This document shows, piece by piece, positions 7,394 to 15,881 of a DNA stretch of 64,000 nucleotides. The translations under genes were made by a program, and so were the position numbers. The notes under the pieces were generated by a model. That model was not told the DNA's origin, ran no database searches, and worked only from the letters and a program-made list of their open reading frames with translations. Location: the NCBI RefSeq assembly GCF_027107535.1, contig NZ_CP114283.1, positions 1,550,001 through 1,614,000 of the forward strand. Reading direction: 5' to 3'. This DNA is from Streptomyces aurantiacus. GTDB lineage: Bacteria > Actinomycetota > Actinomycetes > Streptomycetales > Streptomycetaceae. The stretch's first letter is position 1. The number at the start of each line of letters is the position of its first letter.

Positions 7394-9984
7394 CGCTGGG
7401 CGCTTCCTTCCAGGGGTCGCGTGCCGATGGTCAGCAGCGGCAGGTCGGGCTTGATCTGGTCGCGCTCGGGGACGAAGCCGACGACCGGGTCCGGGGTGTC
7501 CGGCGCGTTCACGAAGGAGACGAAACGGGACAGCTTCTCCGGGTCGTTGATGGTCTCGGCCCACTCGTCGCGGTAGCCCGCGACATGCGCGGTCATCAGG
7601 GACTCCAGCTCCTCGCAGATGCCCAGCGAGTCCTCGACCACCACGTCGCGCACGTGGTCCAGGCCGCCGTCGATCCGCTCCAGCCAGGTCGAGGTGCGCT
7701 CCAGACGGTCGGCCGTGCGGATGTAGAACATCAGGAAGCGGTCGATCAGACGGATCAGTTCGGCGTCGGAGAGGTCCTGGGCGAGCAGGTCGGCGTGGCG
7801 CGGGGTGGCGCCGCCGTTGCCGCCGACGTACAGGTTCCAGCCGTTGGCGGTGGCGATGATGCCGAAGTCCTTCGACTGGGCCTCGGCGCACTCGCGGGCA
7901 CAGCCCGAGACCGCCGACTTGAGCTTGTGCGGGGACCTGAGGCCCCGGTAGCGCAGCTCCAGGTCGATGGCCATGCGCACCGAGTCCTGGACGCCGTAAC
8001 GGCACCAGGTCTGCCCGACGCACGACTTGACGGTCCGCAGCGACTTTCCGTACGCGTGCCCGGACTCGAAACCGGCGTCCACCAACCGGGCCCAGATCAG
8101 CGGCAGTTGTTCGACACGTGCGCCGAACATGTCGATCCGCTGACCGCCCGTGATCTTCGTGTAGAGGCCGAAGTCCCGGGCCACCTCACCGATCACGATG
8201 AGCTTCTCGGGCGTGATCTCGCCGCCGGGGATGCGCGGCACGATCGAGTACGAGCCGTTCTTCTGCAGGTTCGCGAGGAAGTGGTCGTTGGTGTCCTGGA
8301 GGGAGGCCTGCTCGCCGTCCAGGACATAGCCGTCCGCGCCGATGGTGGGCGCGAGCGAGGCGATGATCGAGCCGACCGTGGGCTTGCAGACCTCGCAGCC
8401 GTCACCGCCACGTGCGTTGTCACGGCCGTAGCGGTCCAGGAGCTGCTGGTACGAGGTGATGCGCAGGGCGAGGACGATCTCGTACAGCTCCTCGCGGGTC
8501 TGTGAGAAGCAGCCGCACAGGCCCTTGTCGACCTCGACGCCGCTCGCCTCCAGTTCGGAGGTGACCAGCTGGCCGAGGACCTTGACGCAACTGCCGCAGC
8601 CCGTACCGGCCTTGGTGCACTTCTTCACCTCGGGCACCGTCGTGCAACGGTGCTCGGTCACCGCGCCGCGGACCGCGCCCTTGGTGACGTTGTGGCAGGA
8701 GCAGATGATCGCCTCGTCCGGCAGCGCGGACGGGCCCAGCTGGACGGCCGCGCCCGCGCCGGCCGGAAGGACGAGCTGTTCCGGGGAGACCGGCGGTACC
8801 GAGCCGGTGAACGCCCGCAGCGTGCCGTACGCCTCGGCGTCGCCGACGAGGATGCCGCCGAGCAGCGTCCCGTCGCGGCCGATGACCAGCTTCTTGTACA
8901 GGCCCGCGCGGGAGTCGGAGTAGACGACGTCGAGGCAGTCCTCGGACGTGCCGTGCGCGTCACCGAACGAGGCCACGTCCACGCCGAGCAGCTTCAGCTT
9001 GGTGGAGAGGTCGGCGCCGGTGAACTCCGCCTCGTCCTCGGCGATGGTCGCGGCGACCGTCTCGGCCTGCTCGTAGCCGGGGGCGACCAGGCCGTACACC
9101 CGGCCGTCGGAGGCCAGCGCGCACTCGCCGATCGCGAAGACGTGCGGGTCGTTCACCGTGCGGCACTGCTCGTCGACCGAGATGCCGCCGCGCTCGCCGA
9201 CCGTCAGGCCGCAGTCGCGGGCCAGCTGGTCGCGGGGGCGTACACCGGCGGAGAACACCACCAGCTCGGTGGCGAGTTCGGAGCCGTCGGACAGCTTCAT
9301 GCCGGTGACCGCGCCGGACTCGTCGACCAGGATCTCCTGCGTGCCCACGCCCGTGTGGACGGACAGGCCCATGTCCGCGATGGTCCGCAGGAGCGCGGCG
9401 CCGCCGCCCTCGTCGACCTGGACCGGCATCAGGCGGGGTGCGAACTCCACGATGTGGGAGGTGAGCCCGAGGCCCTTCAGCGCGCCCGCGGCCTCCAGCC
9501 CGAGCAGACCGCCGCCGACCACCGCGCCCGTCGTCCTCGACCTGGCGTACTCCTCGATGGCGAGGAGGTCCTCGATCGTGCGGTAGACGAAGCAGCCCTC
9601 GGCGTCCTTGTTGGGGACGGGAGGTACGAAGGGGAACGAACCGGTGGCGAGGACCAGCGTGTCGTAGCCGAAGACCAGGCCGGAGCGGGCCGTCACCGTT
9701 TTCGCGGACCGGTCGACCGTCTCGGCGGGGTCGCCGATGTGCAGCTCGATCCCGTGGTCCTTGATGAACTCCATGTCCGTCATGGACAGTTCCTCGGGCG
9801 AGGTGCCCGAGAAGTACGAGGTCAGCTGCACGCGGTCGTAGGCGGGGCGTGGCTCCTCGCACAGCACGACCACGCGGTGCGTGGCGGTCAGGCCGCGTTC
9901 GGCGAGCGCTTCGAGGAAGCGCTGGCCGACCATGCCGTGGCCGACGAGCACGATCGTGGGGGTGGCCTCCAGGCTGGCGGACAT
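7390..9984 (-). CDS. nirB: Assimilatory NAD(P)H nitrite reductase large subunit
   Basis: An 864-residue cytosolic enzyme that reduces nitrite to ammonium with six electrons from NAD(P)H. Order: FAD/NAD(P) oxidoreductase domain (VGHGMVGQRFLEAL near residue 15, GGGLLGLEAAGAL, FAIGECAL), then BFD-like [2Fe-2S] segments (CSCHNVTKGAV with CTKAGTGCGSC; GCEVCKPTVGSI), then nitrite/sulfite reductase domains. The last carry the siroheme-[4Fe-4S] cysteines (VKSCVGQTWCRYGVQD and SGCARECAEAQ). All are intact. The gene begins immediately after the stop of the upstream FAD oxidoreductase (no intervening base) and is coupled to nirD. Siroheme is plausibly supplied with help from the chelatase at 24841. Confidence 0.95.
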   Translation of the reverse strand: MSASLEATPTIVLVGHGMVGQRFLEALAERGLTATHRVVVLCEEPRPAYDRVQLTSYFSGTSPEELSMTDMEFIKDHGIELHIGDPAETVDRSAKTVTARSGLVFGYDTLVLATGSFPFVPPVPNKDAEGCFVYRTIEDLLAIEEYARSRTTGAVVGGGLLGLEAAGALKGLGLTSHIVEFAPRLMPVQVDEGGGAALLRTIADMGLSVHTGVGTQEILVDESGAVTGMKLSDGSELATELVVFSAGVRPRDQLARDCGLTVGERGGISVDEQCRTVNDPHVFAIGECALASDGRVYGLVAPGYEQAETVAATIAEDEAEFTGADLSTKLKLLGVDVASFGDAHGTSEDCLDVVYSDSRAGLYKKLVIGRDGTLLGGILVGDAEAYGTLRAFTGSVPPVSPEQLVLPAGAGAAVQLGPSALPDEAIICSCHNVTKGAVRGAVTEHRCTTVPEVKKCTKAGTGCGSCVKVLGQLVTSELEASGVEVDKGLCGCFSQTREELYEIVLALRITSYQQLLDRYGRDNARGGDGCEVCKPTVGSIIASLAPTIGADGYVLDGEQASLQDTNDHFLANLQKNGSYSIVPRIPGGEITPEKLIVIGEVARDFGLYTKITGGQRIDMFGARVEQLPLIWARLVDAGFESGHAYGKSLRTVKSCVGQTWCRYGVQDSVRMAIDLELRYRGLRSPHKLKSAVSGCARECAEAQSKDFGIIATANGWNLYVGGNGGATPRHADLLAQDLSDAELIRLIDRFLMFYIRTADRLERTSTWLERIDGGLDHVRDVVVEDSLGICEELESLMTAHVAGYRDEWAETINDPEKLSRFVSFVNAPDTPDPVVGFVPERDQIKPDLPLLTIGTRPLEGSAQR

Positions 9985-11214
9985 TCAGGAGCCTCCATCG
10001 TTGGTGAGCAGGTGGAGCAGCGGTGCGCCGTCCGTGGGGAGCGGCTCTGCTCCCTCCCAGGCGCGGGCGAGCGCGCCGACGGTGCCGAGCTCCCCGACGA
10101 GGACCCCGCCGACCAGCCGGTCGTCGCGGACGACGACCTTGCGGTAGGTGCCGCGGGTCGCGTCGGTGAGCTGGATGACGTCGTCGCCGGGAAGCGGTGT
10201 GTGCTCCCCGAAGGCGGCGAGGTCCAGGGGGTTGCCCGAGGAGAGGGTCAGCCGGGTCAGGGCGCGGGTGCCGCTGTAACCAGCGGCACCTTCGGCGGGT
10301 GCGGTCCGGGCGAGCAGCCCGGCCAGAACCTCGGCCTGTTCGAGCGCGGGAGCGGCGAGGCCGTAGACCTGGCCGTTGTGCTGGGCGCAGTCGCCGATCG
10401 CCCGGATGTGCGGGTCGGAGGTGCGCAGTTCGTCGTCGACAATGACGCCCTTGTGCACGGCGAGGCCCGCGTCCTGGGCGAGGCCCACCCGCGGATGCAC
10501 TCCGCAGGCCAGCACCACCAGGTCGGCGTCGAGGGCGTAGCCGTCGGCCATCTCGACCGAGCGGACCGCGCCGCCGACGCAGCGCACGCCGCGTACCCGG
10601 CTCTCGATGTGCACCTCGACGCCGAGGTCCTTGAGGTGCCGGAGCACCAGCTTGGACGCCGACGGGTCGAGCTGACGTTCCATCAGTCGCTCGCCCTGCT
10701 GGGCCAGTACGACCTGCGCGCCGCGTTCGGCGAGTGCGCGGGCCGCCGAGACGCCCAGCAGGCCGCCGCCGATGACGACGGCCCTGGAGTCCTGCCGTAC
10801 GGCTTCGGACAGCCCCAGGCAGTCGTCCATCGTGCGGAACGCGTGCACGCCGTCGGGCAGTTCGTGCCGGTCGGGGGCGAACAGGCCGCGCAGGGGCGGC
10901 AGGACCGGGTTCGAGCCGGTGGCCAGGACCAGCGTGTCGTATGCGATCACCGAACCGTCGGCGAAGTGCACCTCCCGCTCCGCGCGGTCGATGCGGACGG
11001 CCCGGCCACGGGTCAGCCGCTCGGGCGTCGGGAGCGCGATGACCTCGGGGGCGTAGCGCCCGGCCAGGACCTCCGCGAGCAGAACCCGGTTGTACGGGGT
11101 GTGCTCCTCGTCGCCGACGAGCACGGCGGGCACGCCGAGCTCTCCGAGCCTGCGGGCGAGACGTACGCCCGCGAGGCCGGCGCCGATCACCACCACACGC
11201 GTATTCGAGGTCAT
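9985..11214 (-). CDS. NAD(P)/FAD-dependent oxidoreductase of the nitrite reductase operon
   Basis: A 409-residue protein resembling the N-terminal flavoprotein half of NirB. It has the FAD motif VIGAGLAGVRLARRL (residues 9-23), LVLATGSNPVLPP, the NAD-binding VIGGGLLGVSAARAL, and the second FAD motif IRAIGDCAQH. The iron-sulfur and siroheme domains are absent. It is the first gene of the operon, butted directly against nirB. It likely passes electrons from NAD(P)H to nitrite or nitrate reductase, like NasB/NasC-type subunits; nitrate reductase is an attractive partner because nasA at 21479 has no reductase of its own nearby. The role is inferred from context; the flavoprotein fold is clear. 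Confidence 0.85.
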   Translation of the reverse strand: MTSNTRVVVIGAGLAGVRLARRLGELGVPAVLVGDEEHTPYNRVLLAEVLAGRYAPEVIALPTPERLTRGRAVRIDRAEREVHFADGSVIAYDTLVLATGSNPVLPPLRGLFAPDRHELPDGVHAFRTMDDCLGLSEAVRQDSRAVVIGGGLLGVSAARALAERGAQVVLAQQGERLMERQLDPSASKLVLRHLKDLGVEVHIESRVRGVRCVGGAVRSVEMADGYALDADLVVLACGVHPRVGLAQDAGLAVHKGVIVDDELRTSDPHIRAIGDCAQHNGQVYGLAAPALEQAEVLAGLLARTAPAEGAAGYSGTRALTRLTLSSGNPLDLAAFGEHTPLPGDDVIQLTDATRGTYRKVVVRDDRLVGGVLVGELGTVGALARAWEGAEPLPTDGAPLLHLLTNDGGS

Positions 11215-11237
11215 GTACGGCAGCGTGCGGTGCCGGT

Positions 11238-11275
11238 GTTACCCGGCCGCATCACGACTGTTTCCCGCGGGGAAC
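11238..11275 (-). promoter_or_regulatory. Candidate GlnR binding boxes upstream of the nitrite reductase operon
   Basis: On the plus strand there are four 5-mers, each separated by exactly 6 nt: GTTAC (11238-11242), GCATC (11249-11253), GTTTC (11260-11264), GGAAC (11271-11275). On the minus strand the array contains GAAAC-n6-GATGC-n6-GTAAC, matching the alternating GTnAC/GAAAC-n6 architecture known for Streptomyces GlnR. It lies 24-61 nt upstream of the first operon gene, a normal position for nitrogen control. Confidence 0.5.
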
Positions 11276-11475
11276 GCTGCCCTCAGCGGAGCCCGGAGGG
11301 GGATGTGAGGGTTCTCGGCGGCCGGGGAGAGGGCCTGGTGAGGCGGGCCGTACCCGGCCGGGGCGCCCTCGGGGGTGAGGTTAACCGAACCCCCGAAATC
11401 CGTGCGGGCACCATCGGTCTTGGGGCCGGGACGCGGAAACCTTGCGGTGTCGGGCCACCCGCGCGGCGGTCCGCG

Positions 11476-11524
11476 CCGCCACGGAACACGCGGACCCGGC
11501 CGCCACGGAACACGCGGACCCGGC
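11476..11524. repeat. 24-bp tandem duplication
   Basis: Two adjacent copies of a 24-bp unit containing CCACGGAACACGCGGACCCGG lie in the 340-nt divergent region between the nitrite operon and the sensor-domain gene at 11555. No gene is recognisable between 11276 and 11554. Confidence 0.75.
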
Positions 11525-11554
11525 CCCGCGGACACGCGTACACAGGGAGCGAGC

Positions 11555-12058
11555 ATGGACACCGCCCGGAAGCCGTACACCCGGGACGCCGCCGCCGTAC
11601 GGGCCTGGCGGCTCGTGCGCGAGCCGTTCACCGCACGGACCTGGCGGCGGGTCGCGTACGCCCTGCTCGCCGTGCCGGTCGGGCTGGTCAGCCTGCCGGT
11701 GGCGCTGCTCGGCGGCCGCCGGGCGGGCCGGTGGCAGCGGGGCCTAGTCCGGCGCTTCCTCGGTGTGGAGCTGCCCGGCTCCTCACGGGGCGCGCTCCAC
11801 GCCCTGCTCTCCCTGCCGCCGAACCTGGTGGTGGCGGTCGTCACGCTCTACGGCTGGTCGGTCGTCCCCATGAACATCGGCTGGCCCCTGCGCGGCGGCG
11901 ACCCGGCCACGGCCTGGGGCGGGCCGACCCTCGCCGGCGCGTGGGCCTTCCACGCGGTGGTGGGCGGAGTCGGGTTCCTGCTGCTCATGCCGTGGCTCGG
12001 CCGCGCCCTCGGCGCGCTCCAGCTGCGTCTCGCGACAGCGCTCCTCGCCCGCCCGTAG
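11555..12058 (+). CDS. Sensor-domain integral membrane protein
   Basis: A 167-residue protein with three to four hydrophobic segments (YALLAVPVGLVSLPVALLGG, ALLSLPPNLVVAVVTLYGW, FHAVVGGVGFLLLMPW). The arrangement resembles the membrane sensor module found at the N-terminus of many Streptomyces NarL-type kinases, including the kinase encoded 32 nt downstream, but here it stands alone. Start is ATG at 11555 with GGGAGC upstream; an earlier in-frame ATG at 11375 would prepend a basic low-complexity stretch encoded by the 24-bp repeat and is rejected. It probably belongs to the same operon as the kinase and regulator and may modulate signal input (inference). Confidence 0.7.
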   Translation: MDTARKPYTRDAAAVRAWRLVREPFTARTWRRVAYALLAVPVGLVSLPVALLGGRRAGRWQRGLVRRFLGVELPGSSRGALHALLSLPPNLVVAVVTLYGWSVVPMNIGWPLRGGDPATAWGGPTLAGAWAFHAVVGGVGFLLLMPWLGRALGALQLRLATALLARP

Positions 12059-12090
12059 GTTGACGGGATGCCCGACCCCAGGCCCACGCC

Positions 12091-13425
12091 ATGCTCCGAC
12101 TGACCGCCCCTGCCCCCGGCGGGGGCACGCGCCACCCGGTCACCGCCTTCGCGGCCACGGCCGCGGGCCGTGTGCTCGCCGCCTTCACGCCACGGGCCCT
12201 GGCCGCCCTGCTCTACGCGGTGATCACCCTGCCGCTCGCCCTCCTGGGCTGCCTGCTGACGCTCGCGGGGCTGCTCGTCGGCGGCGTTCTGTCCGTGACC
12301 ACGCTGGGGCTGTGGGTCCTCGCGCTGACCGTGCGGGGCGCGCTCGCGCTCGGCGCGCTCCAGAGGACGCTGGCGCGCCGGCTGCTGCGCCTGGACATCG
12401 AGGAGCCGCCGACACCCCGGGCCGACGGAGTGCTCGGCCGGCGGCGGGCCCTGCTCCTCGGCCGTACGGGATGGCGTGCCGTCGGCTGCGCGCTGGGCGT
12501 GCCCGTCACGGCCGTGATCGCGTACGTGACGGTCCTGGGCGCGTACGCCTACGGGACCCAGCTGAGCCTGCACCCCCTGCTCGGACGGTGGAACCACCAC
12601 ACCGTCCGCGAAGGCGACTCCGTGCGGCACGTGTCCCTGGAAGTCCTCGGCGTCCAGCTGGACACCTGGCCACGCTGGCTGCTCCCGGTGGCCGTGGGAC
12701 TCCTCCTCCTGTCGGCCGCGCCCTGGCTGACGCGCCACGGCCTCGCCCCGCACCGCCTGCTGCTCGCCGCCACGCTCGGCCCGAGCGCCGCGGACCGCCG
12801 CATCCGCACCCTGGAGGAGACCCGCGCCCAGGCGGTGGACGACGCGGCGGCCACTCTCCGCCGGATCGAGCGCGACCTGCACGACGGGACGCAGGCCCGG
12901 CTCGTCGGGCTCGCGATGCATCTGACGATGATCCGGGAACTGATCGGCGCGGACGCCGGCCGCGAACGGCTCCTCACCGTCGTCGACACCGCCCAGGGCA
13001 ACGCCAAGCAGGCCATCGCCGACCTGCGCCACCTCGTCAAGGGCATCCATCCGCCCGTACTGGACCAGGGCCTGGACACGGCCCTCGCCACCCTCGCGGC
13101 GGACGTCGCACTGCCCGTCGAGGTCGTCACGGACATCGGGGCCCGCCCCGCGCCCGCAGTCGAGTCCATCGCCTACTTCTGCGCCGCCGAGCTCCTCGCC
13201 AACGCGGCCAAACACAGCGGGGCGGCCGGCGCCACGGTGACGGTGAGCGCGCACTCCGGGCTGCTCAGGCTCGCCGTCGGGGACGAGGGCCGCGGCGGGG
13301 CCGCGATCGGCGCGGGCTCGGGGCTCACCGGCCTGCTCGCCCGGGTACGGGCCGTCGACGGCACGCTCACCTGCGAGAGCCCGCCGGGAGGGCCTACGGT
13401 GGTCACGGTCGAGCTGCCGTACTGA
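12091..13425 (+). CDS. Sensor-domain NarL-type histidine kinase
   Basis: A 444-residue membrane kinase. Residues 30-230 hold the putative sensor domain with hydrophobic segments (LLYAVITLPLALLGCLLTLA, LPVAVGLLLLSAAPWL). The HisKA_3 dimerisation box is ERDLHDGTQARLVGLAMHL, with the phosphorylated His in the HDG motif. The ATPase part has LLANAAKHSGA (N-box), VGDEGRGGA and GSGLTGLLARV (G-box), so it is complete. It sits between the stand-alone sensor-like gene (32 nt gap) and its response regulator (41 nt gap). The LHDG type phosphorylates NarL/LuxR regulators. Confidence 0.9.
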   Translation: MLRLTAPAPGGGTRHPVTAFAATAAGRVLAAFTPRALAALLYAVITLPLALLGCLLTLAGLLVGGVLSVTTLGLWVLALTVRGALALGALQRTLARRLLRLDIEEPPTPRADGVLGRRRALLLGRTGWRAVGCALGVPVTAVIAYVTVLGAYAYGTQLSLHPLLGRWNHHTVREGDSVRHVSLEVLGVQLDTWPRWLLPVAVGLLLLSAAPWLTRHGLAPHRLLLAATLGPSAADRRIRTLEETRAQAVDDAAATLRRIERDLHDGTQARLVGLAMHLTMIRELIGADAGRERLLTVVDTAQGNAKQAIADLRHLVKGIHPPVLDQGLDTALATLAADVALPVEVVTDIGARPAPAVESIAYFCAAELLANAAKHSGAAGATVTVSAHSGLLRLAVGDEGRGGAAIGAGSGLTGLLARVRAVDGTLTCESPPGGPTVVTVELPY

Positions 13426-13466
13426 AATTCGCCGCCGCAACCCGGCTCACTGATCACGAGGGGCAC

Positions 13467-14117
13467 ATGCGCGTTGTCATCGCCGAGGACTCCGCCCTCC
13501 TGCGCGACGGACTGGCCCAGCTCCTCCAGCTGCGGGGCGTGGTGGTCGCCGCCGCCGTCGGGGACGCCGACGCGCTGCTGACGGCCGTGGCCGAGCACCG
13601 CCCGGACGCCGCCGTCGTCGACATCCGGCTGCCGCCGACCCAGACGGACGAGGGGCTCCGCGCCGCCGTACGGCTGCGCGCCGACCACCCGGCCACCGGG
13701 GTGCTGATCTTCTCGCAGTACGTCGAGACGAAGTACGCCGCGCAGCTCCTGGGCACCAACCCGGGCGGCGTCGGCTACCTCCTCAAGGAACGGGTCGTCG
13801 ACATCGGCGAGTTCGTGGACGCACTGGAGCGGATCGCCGCCGGCGGCACCGCCCTCGACCCGGAGGTCGTCGCGCAGCTCTTCGGCGCGAGCCGCCGCGC
13901 CACCGCCCTGGACGCCCTCACGCCCCGCGAGCGGGAGGTGCTCGCGCTGATGGCCGAGGGGCGTACGAACCACGCGATCGCCGCCTCCTTCACCGTCTCG
14001 GAACGGGCCGTGGAGAAGCACATCGCCAACATCTTCGCCAAGCTCGGCCTGCCGCCCTCCGACACGGAGAACCGGCGGGTGCTCGCGGTGCTGCGTCACC
14101 TGGAGACGACGGGCTGA
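13467..14117 (+). CDS. NarL/LuxR-family response regulator
   Basis: A 216-residue transcription factor, partner of the kinase at 12091. The receiver domain has the acidic pair ED (7-8), phospho-acceptor Asp52 (AVVDIRLPP) and Lys in YLLKERV. The C-terminal LuxR helix-turn-helix covers about residues 150-210 (LTPREREVLALMAEGRTNHA, ERAVEKHIANIFAKLGL). Start is ATG at 13467, where the protein enters the receiver fold at once. The target is unknown. Confidence 0.92.
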   Translation: MRVVIAEDSALLRDGLAQLLQLRGVVVAAAVGDADALLTAVAEHRPDAAVVDIRLPPTQTDEGLRAAVRLRADHPATGVLIFSQYVETKYAAQLLGTNPGGVGYLLKERVVDIGEFVDALERIAAGGTALDPEVVAQLFGASRRATALDALTPREREVLALMAEGRTNHAIAASFTVSERAVEKHIANIFAKLGLPPSDTENRRVLAVLRHLETTG

Positions 14118-14187
14118 AGCTCAGAAGACTCTCAAGCTTCACAGGACTCATGGACGGCACATCTACCTCGTCCATAGAGTCGCGATC

Positions 14188-14970
14188 ATGCCCGACATAT
14201 CGCTGACCATGGTCGTCGTCCTGTGCCTCGCCGCGCTCGCCGCCGGGTGGATCGACGCGGTCGTGGGCGGCGGCGGACTGCTCCTCCTGCCGATGCTGCT
14301 GCTCGGGCTGCCCAACTCGGGATCGGCGGCCCAGTACGCGCTCGGCACCAACAAGGCCGTGGCGATCGTCGGGACGACGGGCGCGGCGGTGACGTACGCG
14401 CGCAGGGCGCCCGTGGACGTCCGCACGGCGGTACGGATCGGTCTGGCGGCGCTCGCCGGGTCCACGGGCGGGGCCTTCGTCGCCGCCGGGATGAGCACCG
14501 ACGTGCTCAAACCGGTGGTCATGGTCGTCCTGCTCGGCGTCGGCACCTTCGTGATCATGCGGCCCGCCTTCGGCACGGCCCCCTCGGCCGAGCCCGTCAC
14601 ACCGCGCCGCGTCCTCGCCGCGATCGGGCTCGCGGGCCTCGGCATCGGCTTCTACGACGGGCTCGTCGGGCCCGGCACGGGTACGTTCCTGGTGCTCGCC
14701 CTGACCGCGCTGCTCCACCTCGACCTGGTGACCGCCTCCGCCACCGCGAAGATCGTCAACTGCTGCACCAACGCGGGAGCGCTCGCGATGTTCGCCTGGC
14801 AGGGCACGGTGTACTGGCAGCTGGCCGCCCTGATGGCCGTCTTCAACCTCGTCGGCGGAACGGTCGGGGCGCACACCGCGCTCAAGAAGGGCAGCGGGTT
14901 CGTACGGGGCGTGCTGCTGACGGTGGTGTTCGCGCTGGTGGCGAAGCTCGCGTACGACTTCTGGCTCTGA
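14188..14970 (+). CDS. TSUP (TauE/SafE) family membrane permease
   Basis: A 260-residue integral membrane protein with about eight hydrophobic segments in two repeats. The family hallmark GWIDAVVGGGGLLLLPMLL at residues 20-38 is echoed by GFYDGLVGPGTGTFLVLAL in the second half. TSUP proteins export sulfite, sulfonates or other small organosulfur anions (family knowledge); the substrate here cannot be read. The start ATG at 14188 has no strong ribosome site, but nothing upstream is better. Probably monocistronic. Confidence 0.88.
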   Translation: MPDISLTMVVVLCLAALAAGWIDAVVGGGGLLLLPMLLLGLPNSGSAAQYALGTNKAVAIVGTTGAAVTYARRAPVDVRTAVRIGLAALAGSTGGAFVAAGMSTDVLKPVVMVVLLGVGTFVIMRPAFGTAPSAEPVTPRRVLAAIGLAGLGIGFYDGLVGPGTGTFLVLALTALLHLDLVTASATAKIVNCCTNAGALAMFAWQGTVYWQLAALMAVFNLVGGTVGAHTALKKGSGFVRGVLLTVVFALVAKLAYDFWL

Positions 14971-14974
14971 CGGC

Positions 14975-15030
14975 CGCCGCCGTGTCCAGCGGCTGCCGAT
15001 GACACCGCCGTGTCTAGCGGCTGCCGGTGA
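14975..15030. repeat. 28-bp tandem repeat spanning the sortase stop codon
   Basis: Two adjacent 28-bp copies (14975-15002 and 15003-15030) differ at only a few bases. The second contains the last codons and TAG stop of the sortase gene; in the first the stop has become TGG. The sortase C-terminus has thus been duplicated into the gap before the convergent TSUP gene. Confidence 0.75.
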
Positions 15031-15634
15031 GATGGGCGAAGACGACCACGTTGCCCCGGTAGCCGGTGGCCGGGGAGTAGCCGCCCCCGCAGGTGATCAC
15101 GCGCAGCTCCGGACGCCGCGCGGCCCCGTAGACCTTCTCGTCGGGGAAGGCGCGGGCGTCGTACACCTCGACCGCGTCGACGGAGAAGAGGGCGACCCTG
15201 CCGTCCCGGCGCCCGACCTCGATCGTGCTGCCCTTCTCCAGGGCGCCGAGGCGGAAGAAGACGGCGGGGCCCTCGGTGTTGTCGACATGGCCGGCGACGA
15301 TCGCGGTGCCCGTCGCGCCGGGCGCGGTACCGGCCTCGTACCAGCCGGCGAGGTTCTTCCTGGCGGCGGGCGGCACGTCGAGGCTGCCCCGCGGGGAGAG
15401 GCCCAGGCCCATCAGAGGGGCGTCCACCCCGATGGAGGGGATGCGGATCCGCTCGGGCGGCGAGGACGGCAGCGCGGCGGCCGCGGGCCGGTCCACATGG
15501 GCGCCCGCGCGGGCCTGCGCGGGCGACGGCTGGGGCGGCGCGTGCGTCTGCGCGCCGCGGTGCAGCAGCAGGGCCCCGCACAGGAGGGCGACGAGGGTGA
15601 CGGCGGCTATGGAGATGTTGCTGAACGGGCGCAC
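15014..15634 (-). CDS. Class F sortase
   Basis: A 206-residue cell-surface transpeptidase. It has an N-terminal membrane anchor (IAAVTLVALLCGALLLH, residues 9-25), a Pro/Ala linker, then the sortase barrel. The catalytic triad is visible: His116 in AGHVDN, Cys182 in VITCGGG, Arg193 in GYRGNVVVFAHL. The compact size is typical of class F enzymes in actinomycetes. The secreted protein gene 247 nt upstream on the same strand is a likely substrate or partner. Start is ATG at 15634. Confidence 0.9.
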   Translation of the reverse strand: MRPFSNISIAAVTLVALLCGALLLHRGAQTHAPPQPSPAQARAGAHVDRPAAAALPSSPPERIRIPSIGVDAPLMGLGLSPRGSLDVPPAARKNLAGWYEAGTAPGATGTAIVAGHVDNTEGPAVFFRLGALEKGSTIEVGRRDGRVALFSVDAVEVYDARAFPDEKVYGAARRPELRVITCGGGYSPATGYRGNVVVFAHLTGSR

Positions 15635-15680
15635 GTCAGCCCCCTCTCTCGGGTCGTTCGGTCACGGACTTCTCGGTGTT

Positions 15681-15707
15681 CCGGGTGTTCCGGGTGTTCC
15701 GGGTGTT
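15681..15707. repeat. 9-bp tandem repeat upstream of the sortase
   Basis: Three exact copies of CCGGGTGTT follow a partial fourth. They lie in the 247-nt spacer between the secreted protein gene and the sortase gene. The spacer (15635-15881) holds no convincing gene. Confidence 0.8.
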
Positions 15708-15881
15708 CTGGAAGTTCTTGGCACCCACGGCGTTTCCGGTGCTCGTGGAGCGCCCGGTTCCCGCGGCTCCCGGACCGGCCGGATCGGCTCTGTGGGTCCC
15801 GCGTCCCCCTCCGGGCCGCGAGGGGCGTCGGGTCCGGAGGGGGAGGGGACGGCGGTACCGGTGGACAGCGGAGGGTGTCCG

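Noticed and set aside
8650..12063. A very long plus-strand open frame opposite nirB and the FAD oxidoreductase
   Set aside because: It is antisense to genes with intact catalytic motifs, its translation is Arg/Gly/Asp-rich without any domain, and such long frames are expected opposite high-GC genes.
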